Shown: positions 1 to 7,645 of the stretch, piece after piece | Numbering within the stretch: the stretch's first letter is position 1 | Layout of the letters: the number at the start of each line of letters is the position of its first letter | Assembly (NCBI GenBank): GCA_050299175.1 | Contig: JBNKVM010000080.1 | Coordinates: 1-11,583, forward strand | From: JAPHTQ01 sp050299175 | Lineage (GTDB): Bacteria > Pseudomonadota > Gammaproteobacteria > Thiohalomonadales > Thiohalomonadaceae | DNA length: 11,583 nucleotides | Reading direction: 5' to 3' | Translations under genes and position numbers: made by a program | Notes under the pieces: generated by a model | Databases searched by the model: none | The model's input: only the letters and a program-made list of their open reading frames with translations | Told to the model about the DNA's origin: nothing

Positions 1-378
1 CGTTTCGCTGGCACGGTGCTACGCATCCATCCCACCGTCGATCCGGTCACCCGCCAGGGTATCGTTGAGGTACGTATTACCGAGCCACCACAACAGGCCA
101 AACCCGGACAACTCTGTCGCATCGAACTCAAACTGCGCCCGCGACCACGACTACTGGTTCCATTCTCGGCGCTACGCCGCGATACCCAGGGGGAATTCGT
201 CTACCGCATCGATGCCGAACAAAAGGCACGCCGCACGGCAGTACGCAGCGGCATCCATCTGGATAACACGGTAGAGGTCCTCGATGGCATCAGCGAAGGT
301 GATCGAGTCGTCAGCAACGGTTTCCTCGGCCTAGCCGACGGCATGCTGGTTAAGACAACCCCCTCGTCACAGCCATGA
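1..378 (+). CDS. RND efflux periplasmic adaptor (membrane fusion protein), 3' part only
   Basis: The reading frame is open from the first base and ends at TGA 376-378, so only the last 125 residues are present; the start and the N-terminal hairpin and lipoyl regions lie outside the window. The visible part begins RFAGTVLRIHPTVDPVTR, the usual beta-barrel signature of HlyD/AcrA-type adaptors (G-x-V-x-x-I-x-P-x-V-D-x-x-T-R). It continues with the P-G-Q-x-x-R-I strand, the L-V-P-x-S-A-L entry to the membrane-proximal domain, and the typical end G-I-x-E-G-D-R-V-V-S-N-G. Adaptors of this family join an inner-membrane RND pump to an outer-membrane channel in the periplasm. The stop overlaps the start of the pump gene (ATGA at 375-378), so the two are almost certainly co-transcribed and translationally coupled. 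Substrate cannot be deduced. The family call is secure; the exact subfamily is not. Confidence 0.9.
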   Translation, partial: RFAGTVLRIHPTVDPVTRQGIVEVRITEPPQQAKPGQLCRIELKLRPRPRLLVPFSALRRDTQGEFVYRIDAEQKARRTAVRSGIHLDNTVEVLDGISEGDRVVSNGFLGLADGMLVKTTPSSQP

Positions 379-3300
379 ACCAGCGCTTCTCTGCGATTCA
401 CAGCGGCGGTATCGCCGCCTGGTCGATCCGCCATCCGGTCGGCGTCTCCATGCTTGCCGCGGCGGTAGTGGTACTCGGGTTGTTTGCCCTCGGCAAGCTC
501 TCGGTCGATCTGCTACCGCACCTGATCTATCCGGAGATCCGCGTACGTATCCTCGACCCGGGCGTGCCTGCCACGGTAATGGAGGATCGGGTTACCCGTC
601 AGCTGGAGGAACAGCTGGCGATCACTGAAGGCGCCACGGCGATCCAATCGAGCAGTAATGAAGGTGGTAGCAACGTCGATCTCACCTTCGAATACGGCAG
701 CGATATCGATCTGGCATTGCGCGATGCCAGTACCCGTCTCGATCGGGCCAAACGTTTTCTGCCCGACAGCATTCAGCCACCGGTGATCTACAAACGTGAC
801 CCGTCGCAGATCCCGGTCACCGAATTTGTTATTAGTTCACAGAGCCTCGATTCGGCGGCGCTGCGCGACTGGGTCGACTACGACTTCTCTAAACAGTTTC
901 TCAATCTTCCCGGCGTTGCCGCGGTAGAAGTTGGCGGCGGTACCTTGCGCGAAATTCTGATCGAACCGGATCAGCAGCGCATGGCTGCACTGAGGATCGA
1001 CATCGATTCACTGATTAATCACATCCAGCAAAACAATCAGGAACTGCCGGCGGGCCGTCTCACCATGAGCCGCCAGGAGTTGAGCAGTCGCACCTCGGCC
1101 CGCTTCCGCACCCTAGACGAGCTTCGTGCGTTGCCGATTCCTTTGGCCGACGGCACCACCTTGCCACTGGAACAACTGGCGAAGATCCACGACGGTCACA
1201 GCGATGAGCGAATCAAGGTGCGACTCAACGACACGCCAGGGGTCAAAATCGCGATCCAGAAACAACCGGCTGCCAATACCGTTGAGGTAGTGGATGCAGT
1301 CAATCAACGTCTGAATGAACTGCGTCGCCAACGTCTGATCTCTGACGATATCGGCATCGCCCAGGTCTCGGATCAGGCGGTATATGTACGCAATGCGCTG
1401 AACAACGCCACCCTCGCAGCCCTCAGCGGTACCCTGCTGGCAATGCTGGTGGTCTACCTGTTCCTAGGCGATCTGCGCCGCACCCTGATCATCGGTAGTG
1501 CCATCCCCTTTGCGGTGATGGTCACCTTCGCCCTGATGGCGACGGGCGGTTTGACCTTTAACATCATGACTCTCGGTGGACTGGCCCTCGGTGTCGGCAT
1601 GCTGGTGGATAACACCATCGTCATGCTGGAAAATATCCAGCGCCATCAAGCGGCTGGCGAACATGGCGAAGAAGCGGGTACCGCTGCCGCCGCTGAAATC
1701 AACAGCGCTATTGTTGCTGCCACCAGTACCAACCTGGCGGCAGTCTTACCATTCCTCTTCATCGGTGGCCTGGTCGGCCTGCTATTTCGTGAACTGATCT
1801 TCACCATCTCCGCGGCGATCGTCGCCTCGATGCTGGTCGCCCTGACTCTGGTCCCCACCTGGGCGGTACGGGTCAAACGGCAGGCGACCAACCGCGCCAG
1901 CAAACAGATCAATCATTTTGTCTCCAGCCTGCAGGAGCGTTACAGCGATCTGCTCGGCAAACTGATCGCCAGACCCATACTGCAACTCTCCGTCGTCGCA
2001 GTGCTACTCATTGCCTTGCTGCTCAGCAGCATGATCTTTGTCGGTGCCAAGCAGGTGTTTCTGCCTGATATGGACACGGGCGAGATCAGCATCAGCATCA
2101 GTGCCGATCCCGGGATCTCACTGGAGGAGATGGACGGCAACGTCCGTCGAATCGAGAAACTGCTGCGTAGCAAAGCTGAAGTACAGTCGGTCTACTCGCT
2201 GGTCGGCGGTTTCATTTTCGGCCGCACCGAACGGGAAAGCAGCAACCGCAGTACCATCACCGTACAACTGGTACCACGCAGTGATCGTGAACTAGGTAGT
2301 AACGAATGGATTCAGCAAATACAAAAACAGATCAATGGACTGGCTCTGATCGGTTACAAAATCCGCATGCGTAGTCGCGGTATTCGCGGCATTCGCATCA
2401 GCAGCGGCGATGACGATCTCAGTATTCGACTACAGGGTCCTGACGTACAGGTACTTACCGAACTGGGCGACCGTCTGGTCAAGCACCTGAAGAGCGTACC
2501 GGGCATCCGTAATCTGCAACACTCTGCCGAAGAGGTACGCCAGGAGTTGAGCATTCGTCTCAAGCGTGAACGCTTGGCGCAACTCGGTCTCGATGCAACG
2601 ACCGTGGGACGTACCCTGCAACTCGCACTGGAAGGTGAGGTGATCAGCGATTATCTGGAAAATGATCGCGCCTACGATATCCGCATTCGTCTGCCGCAAC
2701 GTGAAGTAAACAGCCCCGCGGCACTGGAGCAACTGGTGTTGCGCAATGCAGTAGACGGTCAGGCGTTGCATCTCAATGAAGTGGCGCAGGTGGAGCTGAT
2801 CGCCGCACCAGCAGAAATCCGTCGCGACCGTCAACGACGTATCGTCGAAGTCAGCGCTTCGCTTAGCGGCGACATTACCTATGGCGAGGTCTACCAGTCG
2901 CTGCAACAACGCCTCAGCAATTTTCAACTGCCTCAGGGTTACACCGTTTACGATGGTGGCGAATTTGAGTCGTTACAGCAGGGTCGTCGCCTCAGTCAGC
3001 TGTTGCTTGGCCTGGCATTATTCCTGGTCTTCGTGGTGATGTCCGTGCAGTACGAATCGCTGCGCAATCCGGTCGTTATTCTACTCGGCGTACCGTTTGC
3101 GGTGATCGGCGTTGCCCTTGGCCTGATCCTGACCGGGCTACCGCTGTCGATGCCGGTGTGGCTGGGGATGATCATGCTGGCGGGGATCGTGGTGAACAAT
3201 GCGATCATTCTGGTGGAGTACATGGACATCGCCCGCAGTAACGGTATGTCGCTCAACGAAGCTATCACCGAGGCGGCACGTCTACGTCTGCGGCCAATTC

Positions 3301-3491
3301 TGATGACTACCCTGACCACCGTGGTAGGGATGTTGCCGCTGGCATTGGGTTGGGGAGAAGGGGCGGAGATGTTGCAACCGCTGGCGGTGGCGTTGATCGC
3401 CGGACTCTCCATGTCGCTGCTGGTAACGCTGGTACTGATCCCGATCCTCTACCGTGTCACCCATATATGGCTAACGAAAAAGAGTGCCTGA
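375..3491 (+). CDS. RND-family inner-membrane efflux pump (AcrB/HAE1-like permease)
   Basis: The product is 1038 residues, the usual length for a hydrophobe/amphiphile-efflux RND pump driven by the proton gradient. The layout is typical: TM1 near residues 17-40, a large periplasmic loop, TM2-TM6 at about 342-497, TM7 at about 536-556, a second periplasmic loop, and TM8-TM12 at about 874-1028. Family motifs visible are G-x-G-M-L-V-D-N-x-I-V-x-L-E-N in TM4 (407-420), N-N-A-I-I-L-V-E-Y in TM10 (941-949) and R-P-I-L-M-T-T in TM11 (973-979). The TM4 acidic pair of AcrB is D412-N413 here, and the TM10 lysine-asparagine pair is N941-N942. These variants occur in a recognised sub-branch of the family, so this is not evidence of inactivity. 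The start ATG 375 overlaps the adaptor stop. No outer-membrane channel gene follows; the gene abuts convergent tatC. Drugs, lipids or other amphiphiles are all possible substrates. Confidence 0.95.
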   Translation: MNQRFSAIHSGGIAAWSIRHPVGVSMLAAAVVVLGLFALGKLSVDLLPHLIYPEIRVRILDPGVPATVMEDRVTRQLEEQLAITEGATAIQSSSNEGGSNVDLTFEYGSDIDLALRDASTRLDRAKRFLPDSIQPPVIYKRDPSQIPVTEFVISSQSLDSAALRDWVDYDFSKQFLNLPGVAAVEVGGGTLREILIEPDQQRMAALRIDIDSLINHIQQNNQELPAGRLTMSRQELSSRTSARFRTLDELRALPIPLADGTTLPLEQLAKIHDGHSDERIKVRLNDTPGVKIAIQKQPAANTVEVVDAVNQRLNELRRQRLISDDIGIAQVSDQAVYVRNALNNATLAALSGTLLAMLVVYLFLGDLRRTLIIGSAIPFAVMVTFALMATGGLTFNIMTLGGLALGVGMLVDNTIVMLENIQRHQAAGEHGEEAGTAAAAEINSAIVAATSTNLAAVLPFLFIGGLVGLLFRELIFTISAAIVASMLVALTLVPTWAVRVKRQATNRASKQINHFVSSLQERYSDLLGKLIARPILQLSVVAVLLIALLLSSMIFVGAKQVFLPDMDTGEISISISADPGISLEEMDGNVRRIEKLLRSKAEVQSVYSLVGGFIFGRTERESSNRSTITVQLVPRSDRELGSNEWIQQIQKQINGLALIGYKIRMRSRGIRGIRISSGDDDLSIRLQGPDVQVLTELGDRLVKHLKSVPGIRNLQHSAEEVRQELSIRLKRERLAQLGLDATTVGRTLQLALEGEVISDYLENDRAYDIRIRLPQREVNSPAALEQLVLRNAVDGQALHLNEVAQVELIAAPAEIRRDRQRRIVEVSASLSGDITYGEVYQSLQQRLSNFQLPQGYTVYDGGEFESLQQGRRLSQLLLGLALFLVFVVMSVQYESLRNPVVILLGVPFAVIGVALGLILTGLPLSMPVWLGMIMLAGIVVNNAIILVEYMDIARSNGMSLNEAITEAARLRLRPILMTTLTTVVGMLPLALGWGEGAEMLQPLAVALIAGLSMSLLVTLVLIPILYRVTHIWLTKKSA

Positions 3492-4361
3492 TCACGCCTT
3501 GTCGTTGTCGCTTCCATCTGAACGATTCTTCAGTTCTTCCGACTCGTAGCGATCCAGCGCATCCTCCATTGCCTCTTCGCTATCCAATGATTCAGCCGCT
3601 TCCAGCTCCTCTTCGCGTTCACGCTTGAGGCGCAGGAAGTAGCGTGAGGCAATCAGCCCCATCTCAAAAAGCAACCACATTGGTAGTGCCAACAGCGTCT
3701 GCGAGATCACATCGGGGGGCGTCAGCAACATACCAATAATAAAGGCGCCGACAATAATATAGGGACGCTTTTCTGCCAGGCTTTCTGGCGTCGTCACCCC
3801 CGTCCAGACCAACAGGATCGTGGCAATAGGCACTTCGAAGGCAACACCAAAGGCGAAGAAAATCTTCAGTACAAAATCGAGGTACTCACTGATATCGGTC
3901 ATCACCGCCACACCTTCCGGCGCCACGGTGACAAAAAAACTGAACATCAGCGGAAAGACCACGTAATAAGCGAAGACCATACCCAGATAGAACAACAGAG
4001 TACTGGAAAAGAGCAGCGGCAGAATCAACTTGCGCTCGTGGGTATAAAGTCCCGGCGCGATGAAGGCCCACATCTGATAGAGAATAAAGGGCATCGCAGC
4101 AAAGATGGAAAGCACCAGAGCCAGCTTCATTGGGGTGAAGAAAGTCCCCGCCGGTTTGGTGGAGATCATGCTCGCCCCTTCGGGCAAACGGTCGATCAGT
4201 GGCATGGCAACGATATGGTAAAGATCGTTGGCAAAGTAAAAAACACCAAGGAAAATAATCAATACGGCAAGCACTGCACGAAGCAGGCGATCGCGCATCT
4301 CAACAAGGTGGGTTAGCAGTGGCTGTTCGACATCTGGAGTGTGCTGGGGTTGTTCACTCAC
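3492..4361 (-). CDS. tatC: Twin-arginine translocase subunit TatC
   Basis: TatC is the polytopic receptor of the Tat system, which exports folded proteins bearing an RR signal peptide across the inner membrane. The 289-residue product shows the family landmarks: H-L-V-E-M-R-D-R-L near residues 18-26 before TM1, Y-Q-M-W-A-F-I-A-P-G-L-Y-x-H-E-R at 95-110 (E109 matches the signal-peptide-binding glutamate of E. coli TatC), F-E-V-P at 175-178 with conserved E176, and T-P-P-D at 214-217. Six membrane segments can be drawn. The tail after about residue 245 is strongly charged and acidic, giving roughly 30 residues more than E. coli TatC. The start is GTG 4361, inside the end of tatB (8-base overlap), which suggests translational coupling. 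The stop lies directly against the RND pump stop with no gap. Last gene of the his-hinT-tat cluster. Confidence 0.98.
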   Translation of the reverse strand: MSEQPQHTPDVEQPLLTHLVEMRDRLLRAVLAVLIIFLGVFYFANDLYHIVAMPLIDRLPEGASMISTKPAGTFFTPMKLALVLSIFAAMPFILYQMWAFIAPGLYTHERKLILPLLFSSTLLFYLGMVFAYYVVFPLMFSFFVTVAPEGVAVMTDISEYLDFVLKIFFAFGVAFEVPIATILLVWTGVTTPESLAEKRPYIIVGAFIIGMLLTPPDVISQTLLALPMWLLFEMGLIASRYFLRLKREREEELEAAESLDSEEAMEDALDRYESEELKNRSDGSDNDKA

Positions 4362-4707
4362 TGGACTTCCCCTTTTCGGCTTCTTTGCTCTCGCTCTCCG
4401 TCTTCTCTTCCGACGGCATCGCCTTCACCAGATAATCCGGCTTCTGCTCCAGTTCATTGAGGGTGGTTTTGGTCTCTTCCAGAATTTCGTGAATGCCGCT
4501 GCTGCGCGCCTGCTCATCCATAATTCGCTTCAGCTCTTCGGCACGCAGTTCCTTGTCGATATCGGCCTTCACCGACATAACAAAACCGCGCATCCGCCCA
4601 GCCCACAAACCAGCGGTACGTGCGACCTTGGGCAGGCGCTCGGGACCGATCACCAACAAGGCGACGACGGCGATGACCGTCAGTTCCCAGAAACCGATAT
4701 CAAACAT
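4354..4707 (-). CDS. tatB: Sec-independent translocase protein TatB
   Basis: TatB forms the substrate-receptor complex with TatC. The 117-residue product has the canonical N-terminus MFDIGFWEL with E8 in the membrane segment (residues about 4-20). The G-P-E-R-L-P hinge follows at 21-26, then a charged amphipathic helix, and a hydrophilic tail rich in Glu, Lys and Ser from about residue 97. The hinge G-P-E-R-L-P and length distinguish it from TatA. The start is ATG 4707, 21 bases after the tatA stop, with only a weak Shine-Dalgarno match. It overlaps tatC by 8 bases. E. coli TatB is longer in the tail, which is not conserved and probably unimportant. Confidence 0.97.
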   Translation of the reverse strand: MFDIGFWELTVIAVVALLVIGPERLPKVARTAGLWAGRMRGFVMSVKADIDKELRAEELKRIMDEQARSSGIHEILEETKTTLNELEQKPDYLVKAMPSEEKTESESKEAEKGKSSE

Positions 4708-4728
4708 GTCTATCTACCGCGTTAGCGA

Positions 4729-4962
4729 TCAGGCTTTGTCTTTTTCTTCTTTTGCTTCGCCTTCGATCACTTCGCCTTCGGCAGACTCTTTTTGCTCCAG
4801 GTTGGCCTGTTCTTTTTTCTCAGCTTCGCCTTCCTTGACCGCATTTTTGAAGCCTTTCACCGCACCGCCGAGATCGCCACCGATATTCTTCAGTTTCTTG
4901 GTGCCGAACAACAGCACGACGATAGCCAGGATAATCAACAGTTGCCAGATGCTAATGCCCAT
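4729..4962 (-). CDS. tatA: Sec-independent translocase protein TatA
   Basis: TatA oligomers form or facilitate the translocation path of the Tat system. The 77-residue product has a short N-terminal membrane helix (about 3-19) with polar Q7, then F-G at 19-20 leading to an amphipathic helix with the signature K-K-L-x-x-I-G-G-D-L-G-x-A-V-x-G-F-K (22-39). The tail is very rich in Glu and Lys. The start ATG 4962 is preceded by GGAG about 9 bases upstream on the coding strand. It lies 19 bases downstream of hinT and 21 bases upstream of tatB, in the standard tatABC order. TatE is a close paralogue of TatA, but the tatB-tatC context supports TatA. Confidence 0.97.
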   Translation of the reverse strand: MGISIWQLLIILAIVVLLFGTKKLKNIGGDLGGAVKGFKNAVKEGEAEKKEQANLEQKESAEGEVIEGEAKEEKDKA

Positions 4963-4981
4963 TTTGTTCTACTCCGCTTGT

Positions 4982-5317
4982 TTAGAAACCCGGCAGATCA
5001 GTGCCGCCGAGAAGATGGATATGCAGATGGAAGACCTCCTGGCCGCCACCTTTACCGGTATTGATAATGGTGCGAAAACCCGTGTCGAGTCCCTGCTCGC
5101 GGGCCAGTTGCGGCAACAGCCGCAGCATGTGATTCATCAGCGCGTCGTGCGCCGGAGTCAGTTCATTCAAGCTTTCAATGTGTTCACGTGGCACCATCAG
5201 CAGATGCACGGCCGCCTTGGGGTTGATGTCACGAAAAACGAAAACCTTGTCGTCTTCGTAGACCTTGTCCGAAGGAATATCGCCATTGATGATTTTGCAG
5301 AAAATACAGTCGTCCAT
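4982..5317 (-). CDS. hinT: HIT-family purine nucleoside phosphoramidase (HinT)
   Basis: This small cytoplasmic histidine-triad protein has 111 residues from the ATG at 5317. The N-terminal C-I-F-C-K-I-I-N-G-D-I-P-S (residues 4-16) and the histidine triad H97-L-H99-I-H101 near the C-terminus define the HinT/PKCI branch. The family hydrolyses AMP linked through a phosphoramide or acyl bond; H99 should be the nucleophile. A GTG three bases upstream is also in frame, but AGGAG sits six bases before the ATG and only three before the GTG, so ATG is preferred. It then shares one base with the hisE stop (TGATG). It lies between hisE and tatA, an arrangement seen in other proteobacterial his-tat clusters. 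A direct role in histidine synthesis or export is not established. Confidence 0.95.
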   Translation of the reverse strand: MDDCIFCKIINGDIPSDKVYEDDKVFVFRDINPKAAVHLLMVPREHIESLNELTPAHDALMNHMLRLLPQLAREQGLDTGFRTIINTGKGGGQEVFHLHIHLLGGTDLPGF

Positions 5318-5637
5318 CACTTACTCCTGTTCGCCTTTTCTTCAAGACCTGAAAGACCGAAACGCCGTTCCAGTTCTTCGAGGACCTGCTGCGGCTCTAA
5401 CCCCTGCTGCTTGAGTAATACCAGGGTGTGGAACCAGAGATCGGCCACTTCGTAAATGATCTTATCGGCCGCGCCGTCCTTCGCCGCCATCACCGTCTCG
5501 GTCGCCTCTTCACCGATCTTTTTCAGGATCGCATCGAGACCCTTGTGGTAAAGACTCGCCACATAGGAGCTATCCGGCGCTGCACTTTTGCGCGCCTCCA
5601 GTACCTCGGCCAGTTTTTCCAAAGTATCGCTGCTCAT
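5317..5637 (-). CDS. hisE: Phosphoribosyl-ATP pyrophosphatase (HisE)
   Basis: HisE hydrolyses phosphoribosyl-ATP to phosphoribosyl-AMP and pyrophosphate, the second step of histidine synthesis. The open frame extends upstream into hisI, but the ATG at 5637 (MSSDTLEKLAEVLEARK) gives 106 residues, the normal length for the family. It starts just after the hisI stop, with a 7-base gap. The MazG-like all-alpha metal-binding pattern is present: E43-E44-x-x-E47 and, further on, E63-x-x-D66, preceded by the S-Y-V-A-S-L-Y segment at 24-30. Here it is a separate protein; in enteric bacteria it is fused to HisI. The stop overlaps the hinT start. Confidence 0.96.
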   Translation of the reverse strand: MSSDTLEKLAEVLEARKSAAPDSSYVASLYHKGLDAILKKIGEEATETVMAAKDGAADKIIYEVADLWFHTLVLLKQQGLEPQQVLEELERRFGLSGLEEKANRSK

Positions 5638-5644
5638 CGCATGC

Positions 5645-6028
5645 TCACTTGTAGATATCCTTGGGGTCCTTGATGACAGGATCAATCTCGACCCAGGCAT
5701 CCCCTTCCAGTTCGCTGTAAAAACAGCTCTCTCTGCCGGTGTGACAGGCAATACCGCCGACCTGTTCGATGGTCAGCAGCAACACATCCTTGTCGCAATC
5801 GACACGAATGTTTTTTACTCTCTGTACGTGGCCCGATTCTTCGCCCTTGTGCCACAGTTTGTTGCGGGAACGAGAAAAATAAACCGCTTCCATTTTTTCT
5901 GCGGTCAGTGCTAGCGACTCACGATTCATCCAGGCAAACATCAATACTCGACCGCTACTCTCTTCCTGGGCAATCACCGGCACCAGACCATCATCGGTCC
6001 ATTTGATCTCGTCCAGCCAGTTGCTCAC
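5645..6028 (-). CDS. hisI: Phosphoribosyl-AMP cyclohydrolase (HisI)
   Basis: HisI opens the adenine ring of phosphoribosyl-AMP, the third step of histidine synthesis. The 127-residue monofunctional protein has the metal-site motif D77-C78-D79-x-D81 (Asp for magnesium, Cys for zinc) and the two further zinc-type cysteines C95 and C102 in G-G-I-A-C-H-T-G-R-x-S-C-F-Y. The family pattern M-x-A-W-M-N, S-R-S-R-x-x-L-W-x-K-G-E-x-S-G-H is also present at 30-67. The start is GTG 6028, overlapping the hisF stop as GTGA, so coupling to hisF is likely. All active-site residues I can identify are intact. Confidence 0.97.
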   Translation of the reverse strand: MSNWLDEIKWTDDGLVPVIAQEESSGRVLMFAWMNRESLALTAEKMEAVYFSRSRNKLWHKGEESGHVQRVKNIRVDCDKDVLLLTIEQVGGIACHTGRESCFYSELEGDAWVEIDPVIKDPKDIYK

Positions 6029-6792
6029 AGGCGAACCTCAATACCGTGATCGGCCATGCACTGCTTTGCCTGCTCCACGGTGTATTCACCGAAGTGAAAG
6101 ATACTTGCGGCCAGCACCGCTTCCGCATGACCTTCGCTGACACCTTCAGCAAAATGTTCCAGATTGCCGACGCCGCCAGAGGCGATCACCGGCACATGCA
6201 CTGCATCGGCGATGGCGCGGGTTAACGCCAGATCGAAACCGTTTTTGGTGCCATCGCGATCCATACTGGTCAGCAGGATTTCACCGGCGCCGTAGTCGAC
6301 CATCTTCTTGGCCCATTCGATCGCATCGATACCGGTAGGCTTGCGTCCACCGTGGGTGAAAATCTCCCACTTGGCGGGACTGTCGCTGACCTGTTTGGCG
6401 TCGATAGCAACGACAATACATTGCGAACCGAACTTTTCCGCCGCCTCTTTAACGAACTCCGGATTGAATACCGCAGCGGTATTGATCGCGACTTTATCTG
6501 CACCGGCATTCAACATTCGACGAATGTCTTCCACCTTGCGAATACCGCCGCCAACGGTCAGCGGGATAAAGACCTGACCGGCGACTTCTTCAACCACATG
6601 CACCATGGTCTCACGCTCATCGGAGGAGGCAGTGATATCGAGAAAGGTGATCTCATCTGCGCCCTGCTCATCGTAACGTTTGGCCACCTCAACCGGATCG
6701 CCTGCGTCACGGATATCGACGAACTGCACCCCTTTAACCACGCGGCCATTGTCTACATCAAGACAGGGGATGATACGTTTTGCCAGTGCCAT
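6025..6792 (-). CDS. hisF: Imidazole glycerol phosphate synthase cyclase subunit (HisF)
   Basis: HisF is the cyclase half of IGP synthase. It uses ammonia delivered by HisH to convert PRFAR into imidazole glycerol phosphate and AICAR. The 255-residue (beta-alpha)8 barrel shows the N-terminal I-I-P-C-L-D-V-D with catalytic D12, and the second catalytic aspartate D131 in V-A-I-D-A-K. The phosphate-binding motifs are V-G-G-G-I-R (80-85) and A-S-G-G-V-G (204-209). The start ATG 6792 lies 16 bases after hisA, with a weak Shine-Dalgarno. The stop overlaps hisI by 4 bases. Its partner HisH is encoded two genes upstream, as usual in hisHAF clusters. Confidence 0.98.
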   Translation of the reverse strand: MALAKRIIPCLDVDNGRVVKGVQFVDIRDAGDPVEVAKRYDEQGADEITFLDITASSDERETMVHVVEEVAGQVFIPLTVGGGIRKVEDIRRMLNAGADKVAINTAAVFNPEFVKEAAEKFGSQCIVVAIDAKQVSDSPAKWEIFTHGGRKPTGIDAIEWAKKMVDYGAGEILLTSMDRDGTKNGFDLALTRAIADAVHVPVIASGGVGNLEHFAEGVSEGHAEAVLAASIFHFGEYTVEQAKQCMADHGIEVRL

Positions 6793-6808
6793 CTCAGTCG
6801 CTCATCAA

Positions 6809-7558
6809 TTACAGGAAAGTATCAGGACAAAGTTCGTCGGCCAGTTTCTGACCTTCGGCAAAGTCGAGTGTGCCTTCATAGATTGCACGCCCGGTAATTG
6901 CACCGGAGATACCTTCGTCCGCCGCAGCACAAAGGGCCTTTACGTCATCGAGATTGGTAATCCCGCCAGAGGCGATGATCGGAATGCTTACCGCCTGCGC
7001 CAGTTTCACTGTCGCCTCGACATTCACCCCGGTCATCATGCCGTCACGACCGATGTCGGTGTAGACGATGGCGCTCACACCATCCTCTTCGAAATGTTTC
7101 GCCATATCGATTACATCGTGCTTGGAAAGCTTCGACCAACCATCGATGGCGACCTTGCCATCCTTCGCATCCAGGCCGACGATGATATGTCCGGGAAACT
7201 CCAGGCAGAGATCGTTAATGAAGTGCGGCGCGCTCACCGCCTTGGTGCCAATGATGACGTACTGTACTCCGGCATCGAGATAACGCTGCACGGTCTCTTC
7301 ATCGCGAATACCGCCACCGATCTGGATCGGCAGATCCGGATAGGCCTCGGCAATCGCGTGTACCACATCGTGATTGACCGGCTTACCCTCGAAGGCGCCG
7401 TTCAGGTCCACCAGATGCAGACGGCGCGCGCCAGCCTCGACCCAGCGTGCGGCTACCGCTACCGGATCATCGGAGAAAACCGTTTCATCCTCCATTCGCC
7501 CCTGTCGAAGACGCACACATTTACCGTCCTTCAGATCAATGGCGGGAATCAACAACAT
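6809..7558 (-). CDS. hisA: ProFAR isomerase (HisA)
   Basis: HisA isomerises ProFAR to PRFAR, the fourth step of histidine synthesis. The 249-residue barrel begins MLLIPAIDLKDGKCVRL with catalytic D8; the second catalytic aspartate is D130 in V-G-L-D-A-K. Phosphate-binding loops G-G-G-I-R (81-85) and A-S-G-G-I-T are present. It is a homologue of HisF, but I-P-A-I-D-L at the N-terminus and V-Y-T-D-I-G-R-D-G (165-173) identify HisA. The start ATG 7558 has AGAGG about nine bases upstream. An 87-base gap containing two inverted repeats separates it from hisH. Confidence 0.98.
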   Translation of the reverse strand: MLLIPAIDLKDGKCVRLRQGRMEDETVFSDDPVAVAARWVEAGARRLHLVDLNGAFEGKPVNHDVVHAIAEAYPDLPIQIGGGIRDEETVQRYLDAGVQYVIIGTKAVSAPHFINDLCLEFPGHIIVGLDAKDGKVAIDGWSKLSKHDVIDMAKHFEEDGVSAIVYTDIGRDGMMTGVNVEATVKLAQAVSIPIIASGGITNLDDVKALCAAADEGISGAITGRAIYEGTLDFAEGQKLADELCPDTFL

Positions 7559-7645
7559 TGCTCACATCCTCTTCCATGCTGCCATCGCGCTCGATGGCCT
7601 GTTACCAAGATACTGCCTGCGTCGCAGACAGTCCCATATATATAG
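7559..7645 (-). other. hisH-hisA intergenic spacer with two inverted repeats
   Basis: This is the longest gap inside the minus-strand cluster. It contains GCCATCG (7581-7587) and CGATGGC (7592-7598), a perfect 7-bp stem with a 4-base loop. It also contains ACTGCCTGCG (7612-7621) paired, with one mismatch, to CGCAGACAGT (7623-7632). Neither is followed by a run of T on the coding strand, so neither looks like an intrinsic terminator. A TATATATA stretch follows the hisH stop. RNA processing or attenuation between hisH and hisA is possible but unproven. Confidence 0.45.

Noticed and set aside
4493..5455. Plus-strand open frame of 320 codons opposite tatB, tatA, hinT and hisE
   Set aside because: The minus strand holds four conserved families here with intact motifs; the plus-strand frame is low-complexity and matches nothing known.
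5638..5751. N-terminal extension of HisE by 38 residues
   Set aside because: It would lie wholly within hisI, and the ATG at 5637 gives the normal family length.
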